A model generated the notes under the pieces. The model was not told the DNA's origin, did not search any database, and worked only from the letters and a program-made list of their open reading frames with translations. This document shows, piece by piece, positions 9,754 through 18,785 of a stretch of DNA of 64,000 nt. The position numbers and the translations under genes were made by a program. Origin of the DNA: Streptomyces sp. CB02980 (GTDB lineage Bacteria > Actinomycetota > Actinomycetes > Streptomycetales > Streptomycetaceae). Position 1 is the first letter of the stretch, and the number at the start of each line of letters is the position of its first letter. The stretch is from positions 598,845 to 662,844 of the forward strand of contig NZ_JACSCH020000001.1 of the NCBI RefSeq assembly GCF_014451325.2, given 5' to 3'.

Positions 9754-11511
9754 TTGAAGACTTCCACACCACGCAGAGCCGGACTCGTGCTCGGCTCCGC
9801 AGCCGCGCTCGTGGCCGGGCTGTGTCTGGCGCCGGCCGCCCAGGCTGCACCGGATCCCGGCGTCTCCTTCGGCGGGGCGACCGCCGTCCCGCTGCCCGCG
9901 GGCTCCGGAAAGGGCACCGCCCCGGCGCTGGGCGACCTGAACGGCGACGGCAAGGCCGACCTCGTCACCCCGGTCCGGGGCTCGAACACCCTGGTGGCCG
10001 CGCTCGGCGACGGCAAGGGCGGCTTCGCCCCCGGTGTCTCCTTCACGCTCGACACCGGCGCCTACCCGACGGCGGTCGCCCTCGCGGACCTCAACGGTGA
10101 CGGCCGGCTGGACGCGGTCGTCGCCGCTGCCTTGACCAGGCAGCCCACGCAGCACGGCACGGAGAGCATGGGCAGCATCGTCGAGCTGCTCGGTGACGGC
10201 AAGGGCGGCTTCGCCCCGGCCACCTCCTACTTCGCGCCGACGCTGGTCAACCCGTCGACGAACGCCATGTTCCCCGCGGACATCGCGGTCGCCGACATGA
10301 ACGGTGACGCCAAGCCCGACGTGCTGACCTCCAACACCAACGGCGACAACGTCTCGGTGTGGACCAACGACGGCACCGGTGCACTGGGCACCGCGAGCAA
10401 CTACTACGTCGGTGGCGGTCGGCCCACCAGCTACTCCGCCGCGCAACTGCGCCCTTCCGGCTTGAGGACCGGGGATGTGAACGGCGACGGCAGGACCGAC
10501 GTGGTCACCGTGAACACGGGTACGTCCGACATCTCCGTCCTCCTCGGTGACGGCAAGGGCCGTCTCGGCCCCGCCACCCGCTTCGCCGACGGCGTCTTCC
10601 TCGGCCGGGCCATCGCCCTCGGCGACGTGAGCGGCGACGGCAGGCCGGACGCGGCCGTCGCGCACACCGACCGGACGATCACCGTCTTCCTCGGCGACGG
10701 CGCCGGAGCCTTCGGCGCCCCGGTCACCTACCCGGTCGGCGGCAGCGCTCTTGCGGGCGTGGCCCTCACCGACGTCAACACGGACGGGAAGCCGGACCTG
10801 GTCACCGACAACGGCCCCGACAACCAGCCCACCGTCCTCCTCGGCGACGGCACGGGCACCTTCCGCAACGCCGGCCCGCTGTACGGCACGGCGAGCGGCG
10901 CGAACGGCGCGTACGCCGTCGGAGACCTGAACGCCGACGGCCGGCCCGACTTGGCGGCCGCCTCCACTGCCCCGGGCGTGGCGGCGCAGGTACTGCTGAA
11001 CACCTCGAAGCCGAAGGGCACGGCCCAGTCGATGTCGGTGCAGGTCGCCAAGGCGCCCGGTGTCCTGTCGATGGAGGTGAACCTGCCGGCCGTCAACTTC
11101 GGCACGCCGGCACCCGGCACCGTCAGCACTCCGGCCGGACTCGGCACGTTCACGTACACCGACACCCTCTCCACCACCGCCCCCTGGTCGGTGACCGTTG
11201 CCACCACCGACCTGGTCAGCGGCACGGACACCATCGGGTGGAAGAATCTGAGGATCACGGCCGGCGGACACCTCAACGGGACCGGCGGCCAGTGGACGGG
11301 CATCGCCAAGCCCGGCCCAGGCGGCCACTTCCCCGAGGGCGCCGACCCGCAGCCGGGCACCAGCCTCTCCCCGGCCGTGACGATGGCGACCGGCGACGGC
11401 GGCACCCGCGGTGTCTTCACCCACGACGGGTCGACGGCGCAGTGGAACATCCCCGCGGAGACCGCCCCCGGCTCGTACAGCGGCACCCTCCAGTACACGA
11501 TCACCGGCTGA
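9754..11511 (+). CDS. secreted FG-GAP/VCBS repeat protein with WxL-like C-terminal domain
   Basis: A 585-residue exported protein. I chose TTG 9754 because AGGGG stands eight bases upstream and a signal peptide follows at once (ending AAQAAP). The body carries about seven FG-GAP-type calcium-loop repeats with signatures such as DLNGDGKAD, DLNGDGRLD, DMNGDAKPD, DVNGDGRTD and DVSGDGRPD, which usually build a beta-propeller. The last 150 residues (TPAGLGTFTYTDTL to LQYTITG) resemble the surface-binding WxL/WxL-like fold, with a Trp-bearing TAPWSVTV segment. The next gene, 4 bp downstream, is a DUF916-like membrane protein, the usual WxL partner in Firmicutes. A cell-surface or matrix-binding role is inferred. 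Confidence 0.85.
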   Translation: MKTSTPRRAGLVLGSAAALVAGLCLAPAAQAAPDPGVSFGGATAVPLPAGSGKGTAPALGDLNGDGKADLVTPVRGSNTLVAALGDGKGGFAPGVSFTLDTGAYPTAVALADLNGDGRLDAVVAAALTRQPTQHGTESMGSIVELLGDGKGGFAPATSYFAPTLVNPSTNAMFPADIAVADMNGDAKPDVLTSNTNGDNVSVWTNDGTGALGTASNYYVGGGRPTSYSAAQLRPSGLRTGDVNGDGRTDVVTVNTGTSDISVLLGDGKGRLGPATRFADGVFLGRAIALGDVSGDGRPDAAVAHTDRTITVFLGDGAGAFGAPVTYPVGGSALAGVALTDVNTDGKPDLVTDNGPDNQPTVLLGDGTGTFRNAGPLYGTASGANGAYAVGDLNADGRPDLAAASTAPGVAAQVLLNTSKPKGTAQSMSVQVAKAPGVLSMEVNLPAVNFGTPAPGTVSTPAGLGTFTYTDTLSTTAPWSVTVATTDLVSGTDTIGWKNLRITAGGHLNGTGGQWTGIAKPGPGGHFPEGADPQPGTSLSPAVTMATGDGGTRGVFTHDGSTAQWNIPAETAPGSYSGTLQYTITG

Positions 11512-11515
11512 TCCC

Positions 11516-12649
11516 GTGAACAGTTGTCTGCGCGCCCAGGGCGGCGCCACCGCCACCTGCCGGGCACGGTTTCCCGCCCTGTGGAGCATCCTCCTCACGG
11601 GCCTCGTGCTCGCTCTGGCGCCGGGCGCGCAGGCAGCGCCGGCCTCCGTACCATCGCCCACTCCACCGGAATCCGCCGCGGGCGCGCCGTTCGGCGTGCG
11701 GGCCGGGCTCTACGGTCTGACGACGCTGACCGGCGGGCACTTCGGGTACGCGCTGAAGGCCGGCGCCCGGATCGAGGATTCCGCGGTCATCTCCAACGAG
11801 AGCGACGAGGCCCGGACCTTCCACGTCTACGGCGCCGACGTCGCCAACGCGGCCGGCGGCGGCCTGGCCCCCGCGCAGGAAGGCCAGAGCATGGGAGCGG
11901 TCGGGGCCTGGCTGAAGCTGGACTCCGAGGCCACCGTCACCGTGCGGCCGAAGAGCAGGGCCACGGTCCGCTTCTCCCTCGCGGTCCCCGCCGGCACCCC
12001 GCCGGGCAGCTATCTCGGCAGCCTGGTCACCGCGCTGCGCACCCCCGCGGTCAGCGGCAGGGTGAACACCGAGACCCGTATCGCCCGGCTCGTCGAACTC
12101 ACCGTCCCCGGCACCGCCGACCTCCAGGTCTCCCTCACGGAACTGGAACACCGGCCTGCGGGCGGCGGCGAGGAGTTCACCGTGACCGTACGGAACACGG
12201 GCAACGTCCTCTACACCTTCGCCGGAACGCTGCACATCACCGGCGGCAGCTCCCCGCGCACCGTCCCGCTCACCCCCACGGGGATCTACGTGATCCCCGG
12301 TGGCAGCGCCACCATCACCGGCCGCCTGGCCGACCTCCCCGCTCTCGGCCGCCGCACGGTCACCGCCTCGGTGACCGCCACGGTTCCCGGCGGCGCGGCG
12401 AAGACCGTGGACAGCAACACGGTCCGGCTGTCCTCCTTCCCCTGGCTCATCGCCGCCCTCACCGTCGGCGGCCTCCTTGCCCTGGGCCTTCTCCTCGTCA
12501 TCACGCGCAAGCGACGGCGTGCCTGGCTGCGTCGTCACGCAGAGGAACGCACCGCGCTGCGCGCACTGCGACGGGAACTGCGGGCGGGCAACCCACCTGC
12601 CGACGACGACCCTCATGAATCACGGGCAGGCGGCGCCGAACACCCGTAA
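11516..12649 (+). CDS. DUF916/WxL-peptidoglycan-binding-like membrane protein
   Basis: A 377-residue protein starting at GTG 11516, 4 bp after the upstream stop. It has an N-terminal signal sequence (ILLTGLVLALAPGAQAAP), two Ig-like beta domains rich in Thr/Val, a single C-terminal membrane helix (about 310-335, WLIAALTVGGLLALGLLLVI) and a basic cytoplasmic tail (RKRRRAWLRR). This is the layout of DUF916/DUF3324 proteins, which anchor WxL surface proteins. Coupling to the preceding WxL-like FG-GAP gene suggests that the two form a surface complex. Domain assignment is by pattern, not search. Confidence 0.8.
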   Translation: MNSCLRAQGGATATCRARFPALWSILLTGLVLALAPGAQAAPASVPSPTPPESAAGAPFGVRAGLYGLTTLTGGHFGYALKAGARIEDSAVISNESDEARTFHVYGADVANAAGGGLAPAQEGQSMGAVGAWLKLDSEATVTVRPKSRATVRFSLAVPAGTPPGSYLGSLVTALRTPAVSGRVNTETRIARLVELTVPGTADLQVSLTELEHRPAGGGEEFTVTVRNTGNVLYTFAGTLHITGGSSPRTVPLTPTGIYVIPGGSATITGRLADLPALGRRTVTASVTATVPGGAAKTVDSNTVRLSSFPWLIAALTVGGLLALGLLLVITRKRRRAWLRRHAEERTALRALRRELRAGNPPADDDPHESRAGGAEHP

Positions 12650-12788
12650 CCGGCGCAACGGACTCTGGCGGGGCCGGTGTTTCCAGGCAGGCGGAGCACT
12701 GCGACCGACGACAACGCGGCGAGGTGCGGCACCAGGGCACGCGAGCCCGGCACGATCCCACGTGAGGCCTAGGCACCTCGGGACAGCC

Positions 12789-12830
12789 GAAAGGGCGCCA
12801 GGCCTGGAAGTTCAGGCCGGGCGCCCTTTC
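12789..12830. terminator. bidirectional terminator between convergent genes
   Basis: A perfect outer stem GAAAGGGCGCC (12789-12799) / GGCGCCCTTTC (12820-12830) encloses an inner stem GGCCTG/CAGGCC. It lies between the plus-strand DUF916-like gene and the minus-strand symporter gene and can serve both. Confidence 0.85.
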
Positions 12831-12845
12831 GTCGGGGCGTGCGCG

Positions 12846-14465
12846 TCAGGACGCGGAGGCGCTGTTCGACGCGGGCGTGCCGGCCAGGATCGTCTCCTCC
12901 ACCGCTTCGTACCGCATGCGCTGGTCGGCCGGGTCACGTTCGCGGAGGACCGTACCGAGCCAGCCCGCGAGGAAGCCCAGCGGGGCCGAGAGGATGCCCG
13001 ACGTGGTGAACGGGAACCAGTTGAAGTCCTGGTCCGGGAAGATCGCCTGGGGGGATCCGGACACCAGGTTGCTGCCGATCATGAGGATGATCGCGGAGGC
13101 ACTGCCCACGATGAGGGTGCAGAGCAGTCCACTACGGGAGTACCGGCGCCAGAAGAGGCTGTAGATGAGGGCCGGTGCGACCGCGGACGCGCCGATGCAG
13201 AACGACAGCGTGAGCAGTGCCTGAAGGTTCAGATGCCGTGCACCGGCGGCGATCGCGATCGCCACGAGCCCGACGCCGGCCGCGGCGATCCGGGCGATGG
13301 CCATCTCTGCGGAGTCCTTCAGTTGCGCCTTTCGCCGCAGCCCGTGCGTGATGAGGTCGTGCGCCAGGGTGTTGGCGCAGGCGAGGGTGATCCCGGCCAC
13401 CGAGGCCAGCAGGGTCAGGAAGATGGCTGTCGCCACGGCCGTGAACAGCAGTGTCTCGACGGTCGTCTGGTCCGTGCCCATGACGGCCTGGCTGACCATG
13501 AGGAACGCTGTCTTGCCCTGCGGGTCGCCGGCGACGATCCCCTGGTGGCCGACGATCGCCGCCGCGCCGAAGCCGATGACGGCGATCAGCAGACAGGTCA
13601 CGACGACGGTCGACACGGCCCAGGACATCGAGCGCCGCACGGCTGCCGCGCTGCGCGCGGTGAACATGCGCATGGTGATGTGCGGCAGCACCGCGGCGCC
13701 GAGCACGACCGTCAACTGAGTGCTGATCATGTCGAGTTCGTTGCCGCCGAACTGCAGACCGGAGGCGAGATAGGCGTCTCCCGCCCCGCTGCCGCGCTTG
13801 GCGGCCTCCAGCAGGGAGGGCAGGCTGAAGTCGAACCGGTTGAGGATGAGCACGGCGATCGCGAGGGACGCGCCGAGCAGGGCGACGGTCTTGACGATCT
13901 GGATGAAGGCGGTGCCCTTCATGCCGCCGAGCGCCGCGTACGCGATCATCAGCAGGCCCAGGAACACGATCGCCCCGGTCTTGAAGCCGTCGGCGTCGAA
14001 GCCGAGGACGACGGAGAGGAGATCGCCGGCGCCCGCGAGCTGGAAGATCACCAGCGGCAGCAGTGCGGTCAGGGTGACCGCGGCCGTGGTGATCCGCACG
14101 GCGGGGCCGGGGAGACGCCGGGTGAAGACGTCGCCGATCGTGAACCGGCCGGCGTTGCGCAGCGGTTCGGCGAGCAGGAACATCATCAGGACCAGCGAGA
14201 GCACGGTGCTCAGGGCGAGCGTGACGCCGTCGTAGCCGACGAGCGCGATGATGCCGATGGTGCCGAGCACGGTGCCGGCGGAGATGTAGTCGCCGGCGAT
14301 CGCGAGGCCGCTCTGCACGGGGGAGAGCGAGCGGTAGCCGGTGTAGAAATCGCTCAGGTCGTCACGATCGGGGCCGGTCATCACGCACAGCAGCAGCGTG
14401 ACGGTGATGACCGCGATGAACGCCATCAGCGACATGGTCTGGGCCTCGGAGCTGAAGCTGGTCAT
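12846..14465 (-). CDS. sodium:solute symporter, ActP-like (cation/acetate symporter)
   Basis: A 539-residue SSSF-family transporter with about 13 membrane segments. Diagnostic early motifs are DFYTGYRSLSP and SGLAIAGDYISAGTVLG, as in ActP/MctC-type acetate or pyruvate symporters. The chosen ATG at 14465 overlaps the stop of the DUF485 gene by 4 bp; an upstream in-frame ATG at 14495 lies inside that gene and is less likely. ActP genes are commonly preceded by a DUF485 partner, as here. The substrate is probably a short monocarboxylate, driven by sodium or protons. Confidence 0.93.
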   Translation of the reverse strand: MTSFSSEAQTMSLMAFIAVITVTLLLCVMTGPDRDDLSDFYTGYRSLSPVQSGLAIAGDYISAGTVLGTIGIIALVGYDGVTLALSTVLSLVLMMFLLAEPLRNAGRFTIGDVFTRRLPGPAVRITTAAVTLTALLPLVIFQLAGAGDLLSVVLGFDADGFKTGAIVFLGLLMIAYAALGGMKGTAFIQIVKTVALLGASLAIAVLILNRFDFSLPSLLEAAKRGSGAGDAYLASGLQFGGNELDMISTQLTVVLGAAVLPHITMRMFTARSAAAVRRSMSWAVSTVVVTCLLIAVIGFGAAAIVGHQGIVAGDPQGKTAFLMVSQAVMGTDQTTVETLLFTAVATAIFLTLLASVAGITLACANTLAHDLITHGLRRKAQLKDSAEMAIARIAAAGVGLVAIAIAAGARHLNLQALLTLSFCIGASAVAPALIYSLFWRRYSRSGLLCTLIVGSASAIILMIGSNLVSGSPQAIFPDQDFNWFPFTTSGILSAPLGFLAGWLGTVLRERDPADQRMRYEAVEETILAGTPASNSASAS

Positions 14466-15064
14466 GCGCGCGCACCTCCGGTGGGCTGCTGCCACACGGG
14501 ACGTCCGGAGCGCCTCGGGCGTTCCGGCCGGGGCGCGGCTGCCGCGGCCGCCTGCTCGGCGCGTTCGCGGATCGCCGCGGCGAGCGGGTCGACGCGGTTG
14601 CGCGCGATCCGCTCGTACAGCGCGATCGCAGCCAGCGCCACGGGCAGCTGGAGGAGCCCCAGGACCAGACCGGTGGTGAGACCACCGGTGATGTTGCCGG
14701 TCATCATCGAGGGGGCGTAGCCGGACAGGAAAAGGAAGATGACGAAGTAGCCGAGTGCGGTGAAGGTGGCGACGCGGCGGAGCCTGCGGTAGGCCGATCC
14801 GAGCCGGTGCAGGTCATCACGATCGTCGGTGGCGGCGGGCGGTTGCGGCTGCGGGGACGCGTCCCAGGGCTGCTGCGCGGAGTCCCAGCCCTGCGGCGAG
14901 GAGTCCCACGCTGGCGGGGACGAGTCCCAGGCTGCCTGTGGATCGGTGTCCCAGGACGGCGATCCGCCCTCCCAGGACTGCGACGCCGCCTCTTGGCGGT
15001 GCCGCCCGGCATTCCGGTGCTGGGGTACGGGTGGTGGGCCGGGGAAAGGCTGGTGGTACGACAT
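14462..15064 (-). CDS. DUF485-family membrane protein with a WDSSP-rich N-terminus
   Basis: A 200-residue protein. The N-terminal 85 residues are Pro/Gln/Trp-rich with near-repeats (WDSSPPAWDSSPQGWDS). DUF485 follows, with two membrane helices (about 105-122 and 134-155) and an Arg/Ala-rich tail. The ATG at 15064 has AAGGAG upstream; a longer reading frame to 15130 lacks such a signal. DUF485 proteins accompany ActP symporters and may help their assembly. The gene ends in an ATGA overlap with the symporter start. Confidence 0.9.
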   Translation of the reverse strand: MSYHQPFPGPPPVPQHRNAGRHRQEAASQSWEGGSPSWDTDPQAAWDSSPPAWDSSPQGWDSAQQPWDASPQPQPPAATDDRDDLHRLGSAYRRLRRVATFTALGYFVIFLFLSGYAPSMMTGNITGGLTTGLVLGLLQLPVALAAIALYERIARNRVDPLAAAIRERAEQAAAAAAPRPERPRRSGRPVWQQPTGGARA

Positions 15065-15525
15065 CGATCTTGCTCCTTGCCGCCCCGGGGAACGGGCGGG
15101 TGGCGCTGGTGGTCCGCGTACGTTACTCATGGGTATGGCTCCTGCGTAAGGGGGTGTCCGACCGCTCGGTATGTCGGTTCGGTGACGATCCTGTGCGCGT
15201 GGCGACGAAACCGGCGGAAACCCCCTCGTGGATCTTTCCGCAGGTCACGGGTGTGTCTCGGGCCGCCCCATGGGCAGGGCAGACCGCTCGGCACGACCGG
15301 TCCGGCGAATGCGCCGGGCGGGCCGACGATGTGATCGGGTCGATGCCCTCGGCTGTCCTCGGCCCGGATCGGCCCGGCCTGCCGCCGATGACAGAAACGC
15401 CTCCGCCCAGGTCTCCGCCCGCCTGCAGCACCGGCGACCGGAGGCATCTCCCCGCAGGACTCCGGTGGGACCTCGGCGTCCTCACGGCCGGCGGCGCTCA
15501 GACGACCCCGCCGGGACGGCCCTCC
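15065..15525. other. 461-bp gap without a recognised gene
   Basis: Lies between the start of the DUF485 gene and the end of moeA. It must contain the promoter of the symporter operon, read leftwards, but I could not pick convincing boxes. Short open frames on both strands have the composition of GC-rich shadows. Confidence 0.4.
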
Positions 15526-16749
15526 TCAACTGTCCTGGAGCAGCAGGGGCGCCGGGTCCCCGTCGTTCCAGCCCGGGGGAAGCGCGGCCAGGGCGTCGGC
15601 CACGGCGGCGCCTCGGAGGAAGGCCGCCCGGTGACCGCCGACGATGCGGGCCTCGCCGCCGGCCCAGGAGACGGGTACCAAACGGGTGAGCCCGGGCGAC
15701 GTCCGCGCCCGGCCCCGGACCGGTAGGCATGGGAGGGGCGCAAGGGGGCGCCCCGACAGTCCGGCGATCAGAGGGCCGAGAAGGGTGCGGGCGGCGACCA
15801 GGGCCGCGTACGGATTGCCCGGTAGTCCCACCACCCAGCGCCCGGTGCGGAGTCGGGCGAGCAGCATGGGATGGCCCGGGCGGCAGGCGACGGTGTCGAC
15901 GACCAGGTGGGCTCCGGCGTCGGCGAGGAGCCGCCGGAGCTGGTCGGTGTCTCCTACGGAGGTCGAGCCGGTGACCGCGACGACTTCGGCGTCGTGTCGC
16001 GCGTGCACGGCTGCGGCGAGGCCGCCCGCCGGCAGGTCCGGGACGTGCCGCGATGTCACCATCTCGCCACCGAGTTCGGCCACCAGGGCGGGCATCAGCG
16101 GCCCCAGCGCGTCACGGACCCGACCGACCCCCGGGACACCCGAGAGGTCAAGTTCGTCACCGCTGACCAGCAAGCCGACATGGGGACGTGGGCGGACCGG
16201 CAGGGTGTCGTGGCCGCACACGGCGGCCAGCCCGATCAGTGCCGGAGAGATGCGCGTTCCCGCCGGAGCAAGGCGGTCGCCGGGCTCGGCATCCTCGCCC
16301 GTGCGACGGATGTGCCGACCTTCCGCTTGCGCAGGCCCGAACAGCCGACCGTCGTCGAACGACGCCAGCTCCTTCGGCAGGACCGCGACTGCCCCCGACG
16401 GCACCAGCGCTCCGGTGGAGATCTCCACACCGTCGCCCGGTCCCAGCTCTCCCCGCCACGGCGTCCCGGCCCGGGCCGTACCCCGAATCCTCCACGGTCC
16501 CGGACCGGACACGGCAAAGCCGTCCATGGCCGCCGTGTCGAACGCCGGGACGGGCCGGAGGGTACACAGGCCCTCGGCGAGCGTCAGCCCCGCGGCATCG
16601 CGCAGCGAGACGGGCCCGCTGCCCATCGGCCGCGCCGCTCCATGCGCCAGCATCCTGCTTTCGGCCCACGTCACCGCGTGCGTGACCTGCGGATGTGGCG
16701 GCGCAAGCGCGGCGGACACCGAGGGGGATGCGTGCGTCGTGGGCGGCAT
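15526..16749 (-). CDS. moeA: molybdopterin molybdenumtransferase MoeA
   Basis: A 407-residue MoeA-like protein, which inserts molybdate into adenylylated molybdopterin in the last step of Moco synthesis. N-terminal motifs include PAFDTAAMDGFA (the MoeA D-x-x-AMDG signature). The MoaB/MogA-like central domain carries GDEL and TGSTSVGDTDQL, and domain 3 carries VGLPGNPYAALV. GST in the TGSTSVGD loop replaces the usual GGVS/GGTS form, a modest departure. The ATG at 16749 was chosen from the start of similarity; its ribosome site is weak, and a longer frame upstream to 17088 looks non-coding. A molbindin gene lies upstream on the same strand, separated by its terminator. Confidence 0.88.
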   Translation of the reverse strand: MPPTTHASPSVSAALAPPHPQVTHAVTWAESRMLAHGAARPMGSGPVSLRDAAGLTLAEGLCTLRPVPAFDTAAMDGFAVSGPGPWRIRGTARAGTPWRGELGPGDGVEISTGALVPSGAVAVLPKELASFDDGRLFGPAQAEGRHIRRTGEDAEPGDRLAPAGTRISPALIGLAAVCGHDTLPVRPRPHVGLLVSGDELDLSGVPGVGRVRDALGPLMPALVAELGGEMVTSRHVPDLPAGGLAAAVHARHDAEVVAVTGSTSVGDTDQLRRLLADAGAHLVVDTVACRPGHPMLLARLRTGRWVVGLPGNPYAALVAARTLLGPLIAGLSGRPLAPLPCLPVRGRARTSPGLTRLVPVSWAGGEARIVGGHRAAFLRGAAVADALAALPPGWNDGDPAPLLLQDS

Positions 16750-17039
16750 GGCACCCAGTGTCGGGCCGCGGCGTTTCCGGTCGCCGCCCGTGAGATTTCC
16801 CGGCGCGCCGTTTGGCTCACCGTCCAAGCCGGGCACCTGAGAAGACTCCCCCGGAACCCCCCTATGGGTGTTCGTCCTCCTCGTACGAATGGCGCTGCTC
16901 GGTCCACGGGTCGGCGATGTTGTGGGCCACCCCTTGGCAGGCCGCCGAAACCCGTGTTCACGTCCGGCTCCGGTACGAGAGGGAGCCGGACGGCCGGCAC
17001 GGACGTCAGCTCTGGTCCTGACGCCCGGTTCACCGACGC

Positions 17040-17079
17040 GAGAGGGCCGCGCTCCCGGCCTCGGAAGCGCGGCCCTCTC
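17040..17079 (-). terminator. terminator of the molbindin gene
   Basis: A perfect 14-bp stem GAGAGGGCCGCGCT / AGCGCGGCCCTCTC with a 12-nt loop, 15 bp after the molbindin stop. Confidence 0.8.
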
Positions 17080-17094
17080 ACTGGGCACGAGTGA

Positions 17095-17514
17095 TCAGGC
17101 GGAAGCGAGGGAGATCTCGGTCGACTTGATCAGGGCGACGACGGAGGCGCCGGCCTTCAGGCCGAGGTCCTCGACGGCGTCCTTGGTGATCGCGGCGGTC
17201 AACTCGCCGCCCTCCACCGAGACCTTCACCGAACCCATGGCCCCACCGGTCGCCACCTCGGTGACGGAGCCCGCGAGTTGGTTGCGGATGGAGATGCCCT
17301 CCACCGGGCCGGTCGCGAGGGCGACCTCGGTGGACTTCACCAGGGCCTTGACCGCCGACCCCTCGGCCAGGCCCAAGTCCTTGACGGCGTCGGCGGTGAT
17401 GGCCGCGGTGATGTCCTGACCGCCGTCCAGGCGCACCTTCACGGACGCCATCGCCTCGCCCGCGGTGACGGACGTGACGGTACCGGGGAGCTGGTTACGA
17501 ATGGACAGAGTCAT
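17095..17514 (-). CDS. two-domain molbindin (tandem Mop/TOBE domains)
   Basis: A 139-residue protein made of two Mop domains in tandem. Each begins SIRNQL-[PA]-G and ends in a K-STE strand (residues about 2-68 and 72-137). Mop domains form oligomers that bind molybdate or tungstate in the cytoplasm, serving storage or homeostasis. The first Met belongs to MTLSIRNQL; GAGG lies about eight bases upstream, and longer upstream reading is not conserved-looking. The gene has its own strong terminator. Neighbouring moeA and the molybdopterin-oxidoreductase remnant at 18505 support a molybdenum role. Confidence 0.93.
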   Translation of the reverse strand: MTLSIRNQLPGTVTSVTAGEAMASVKVRLDGGQDITAAITADAVKDLGLAEGSAVKALVKSTEVALATGPVEGISIRNQLAGSVTEVATGGAMGSVKVSVEGGELTAAITKDAVEDLGLKAGASVVALIKSTEISLASA

Positions 17515-18029
17515 GGAACACGCCTCACAAAGCCGGAAACGAGCAGCCGTCACTTCTGTGACCTGCGTCTCGACCGACGCTACCGGAAAGAAAATCGCCT
17601 TCGGCGCCATGCGTCGCATCCACCAGCCGAATGGACGAATTCCCCTCGCTCATTCCATGAAGGTCTCCAGACCTCAACGTTTCGGGCCCATCAGCCTTCT
17701 GAGCTGGGACTCATTTCCCTTCACATCGGATCCACTCCCATTCGAAATGGTTCCGGGAAATCGCAGATGCGCAGATTCCACAGCGATCTCGACCGCATTT
17801 GCCGACTCCTCTCCAGGATCTCACCCCAAGGGCTGTCCCGTAAGTGATCTTTAGTACGAGGGTGGTCGGCTGAGATCGGATCCTGGGTCCCACCCTTCGG
17901 AAGAGGCGCCGACCTCGGTTCACCCCTGTGACCGCACGACATGGCAGCGGATGGCAGGGGCCGTCCTCCCGGCAACGTGTGGATCCACCCGCCCCGGGAG
18001 ATGGGCAGGGCCCCTGTTATCGTGCGCCG
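17515..18029. other. 515-bp gap, lower in GC, with a possible IS end
   Basis: No convincing gene. The AT-richer part (17640-17800) differs from the surrounding base composition. The stretch GGGCTGTCCCGTAAGTGATC (17828-17847) resembles terminal repeats I recall from Streptomyces insertion sequences, but no partner end or transposase is visible. The VOC-protein promoter must lie in the last 100 bp. Confidence 0.3.
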
Positions 18030-18461
18030 ATGTCAACGATCAAGCAGTTCCAAGTGACCTTCGACTGCGCGGAACCTGCGCGCCTCGCCGCCTTCTGGTG
18101 CGAGGTGCTGGGGTACGTCGTACCGGCAGTCCCGGAGGGCTTTGCCACGTGGGAGGAGTACCACCACTCGCTGCCGCCTGAGGACGAGGTCTACTTCGCG
18201 TGCGCTGATCCCTCGGGTGTGGGCCCGCGCGTGCTCTTCCAGCGAGTTCCCGAAGGCAAGGTCGTCAAGAACCGGGTGCATCTCGATGTGCGGGTCGGGA
18301 CAGGGCTCGTGGGTGACGAGCGCCTGGCCACACTTGAGGCCGAATGCGCACGGCTGATGGCGCTCGGCGCGAAACACGTGCTGACGCAGCGCGCCGATGG
18401 CGTCAACGAGTCGTGCATCACGATGCAGGACGTCGAGGGCAACGAGTTCTGCCTCGCCTGA
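18030..18461 (+). CDS. VOC/glyoxalase-like domain protein
   Basis: A 143-residue single-domain VOC-superfamily protein. It begins with a typical strand/helix (FQVTFDCAEPARLAAFWCEV), has a central VHLDVRVG strand and ends DVEGNEFCLA, the common C-terminus of glyoxalase-like proteins of the PF18029 type. Streptomycetes carry many such proteins; substrates are mostly unknown, with small-molecule resistance or hydrolysis suggested for some. The ATG at 18030 has no evident ribosome binding site (CGTGCGCCG precedes it) and may be read from a very short leader. Confidence 0.88.
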   Translation: MSTIKQFQVTFDCAEPARLAAFWCEVLGYVVPAVPEGFATWEEYHHSLPPEDEVYFACADPSGVGPRVLFQRVPEGKVVKNRVHLDVRVGTGLVGDERLATLEAECARLMALGAKHVLTQRADGVNESCITMQDVEGNEFCLA

Positions 18462-18504
18462 TTCTCCTCCGAGACTGCGAGGGGGAGCCGTCTCCCGGGA
18501 CCTC

Positions 18505-18720
18505 TCAGAGCTGGTTCACCTCGGACACGTACCGGCCGCCGTGCGTGTCCTGCGGGACGACGAAGTGCGGACCGGCCGCGTCGTCAAACGGCTTGCCGTC
18601 CTCCGAAACCGCCGGCAGGATCCGGGACTTGGCGAAACCGGGGTCGAGCTCGGCCCAGCCGGGGTCGAGCTCGGCCCAGCCGAAGACGGCCCGGTAGTCG
18701 CCGCCGGTCGCCGCGACAAG
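18505..18720 (-). pseudogene. C-terminal remnant of a molybdopterin-dependent oxidoreductase
   Basis: A continuous 71-codon minus-strand frame ending in TGA. It reads as the tail of a small sulfite-oxidase-fold (PF00174) protein: GDYRAVFGWAELDPG, then a DGKPFDDAAGPHFVVP segment, then GGRYVSEVNQL. The upstream part, including the cofactor Cys region, is not found in any frame. A 21-bp tandem duplication inside it repeats GWAELDP, a second sign of decay. With moeA and the molbindin nearby it suggests that this locus once held a molybdoenzyme. Confidence 0.5.
18638..18679. repeat. 21-bp tandem duplication inside the oxidoreductase remnant
   Basis: Two identical adjacent copies (18638-18658 and 18659-18679) beginning CCGGGGTCGAG. 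The repeat keeps the minus-strand frame open and adds seven residues. Confidence 0.9.
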
Positions 18721-18785
18721 GCCCCGTAGCTGTCCGTTCTTCTTCGACGATCAAGCTGTCAGTGTCTGACACTAAGGTCAGCCCT

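Noticed and set aside
17828..17847. IS terminal repeat GGGCTGTCCCGTAAGTGATC as proof of a mobile element
   Set aside because: Only one end seen, no transposase or target duplication; kept only as a note in the gap.
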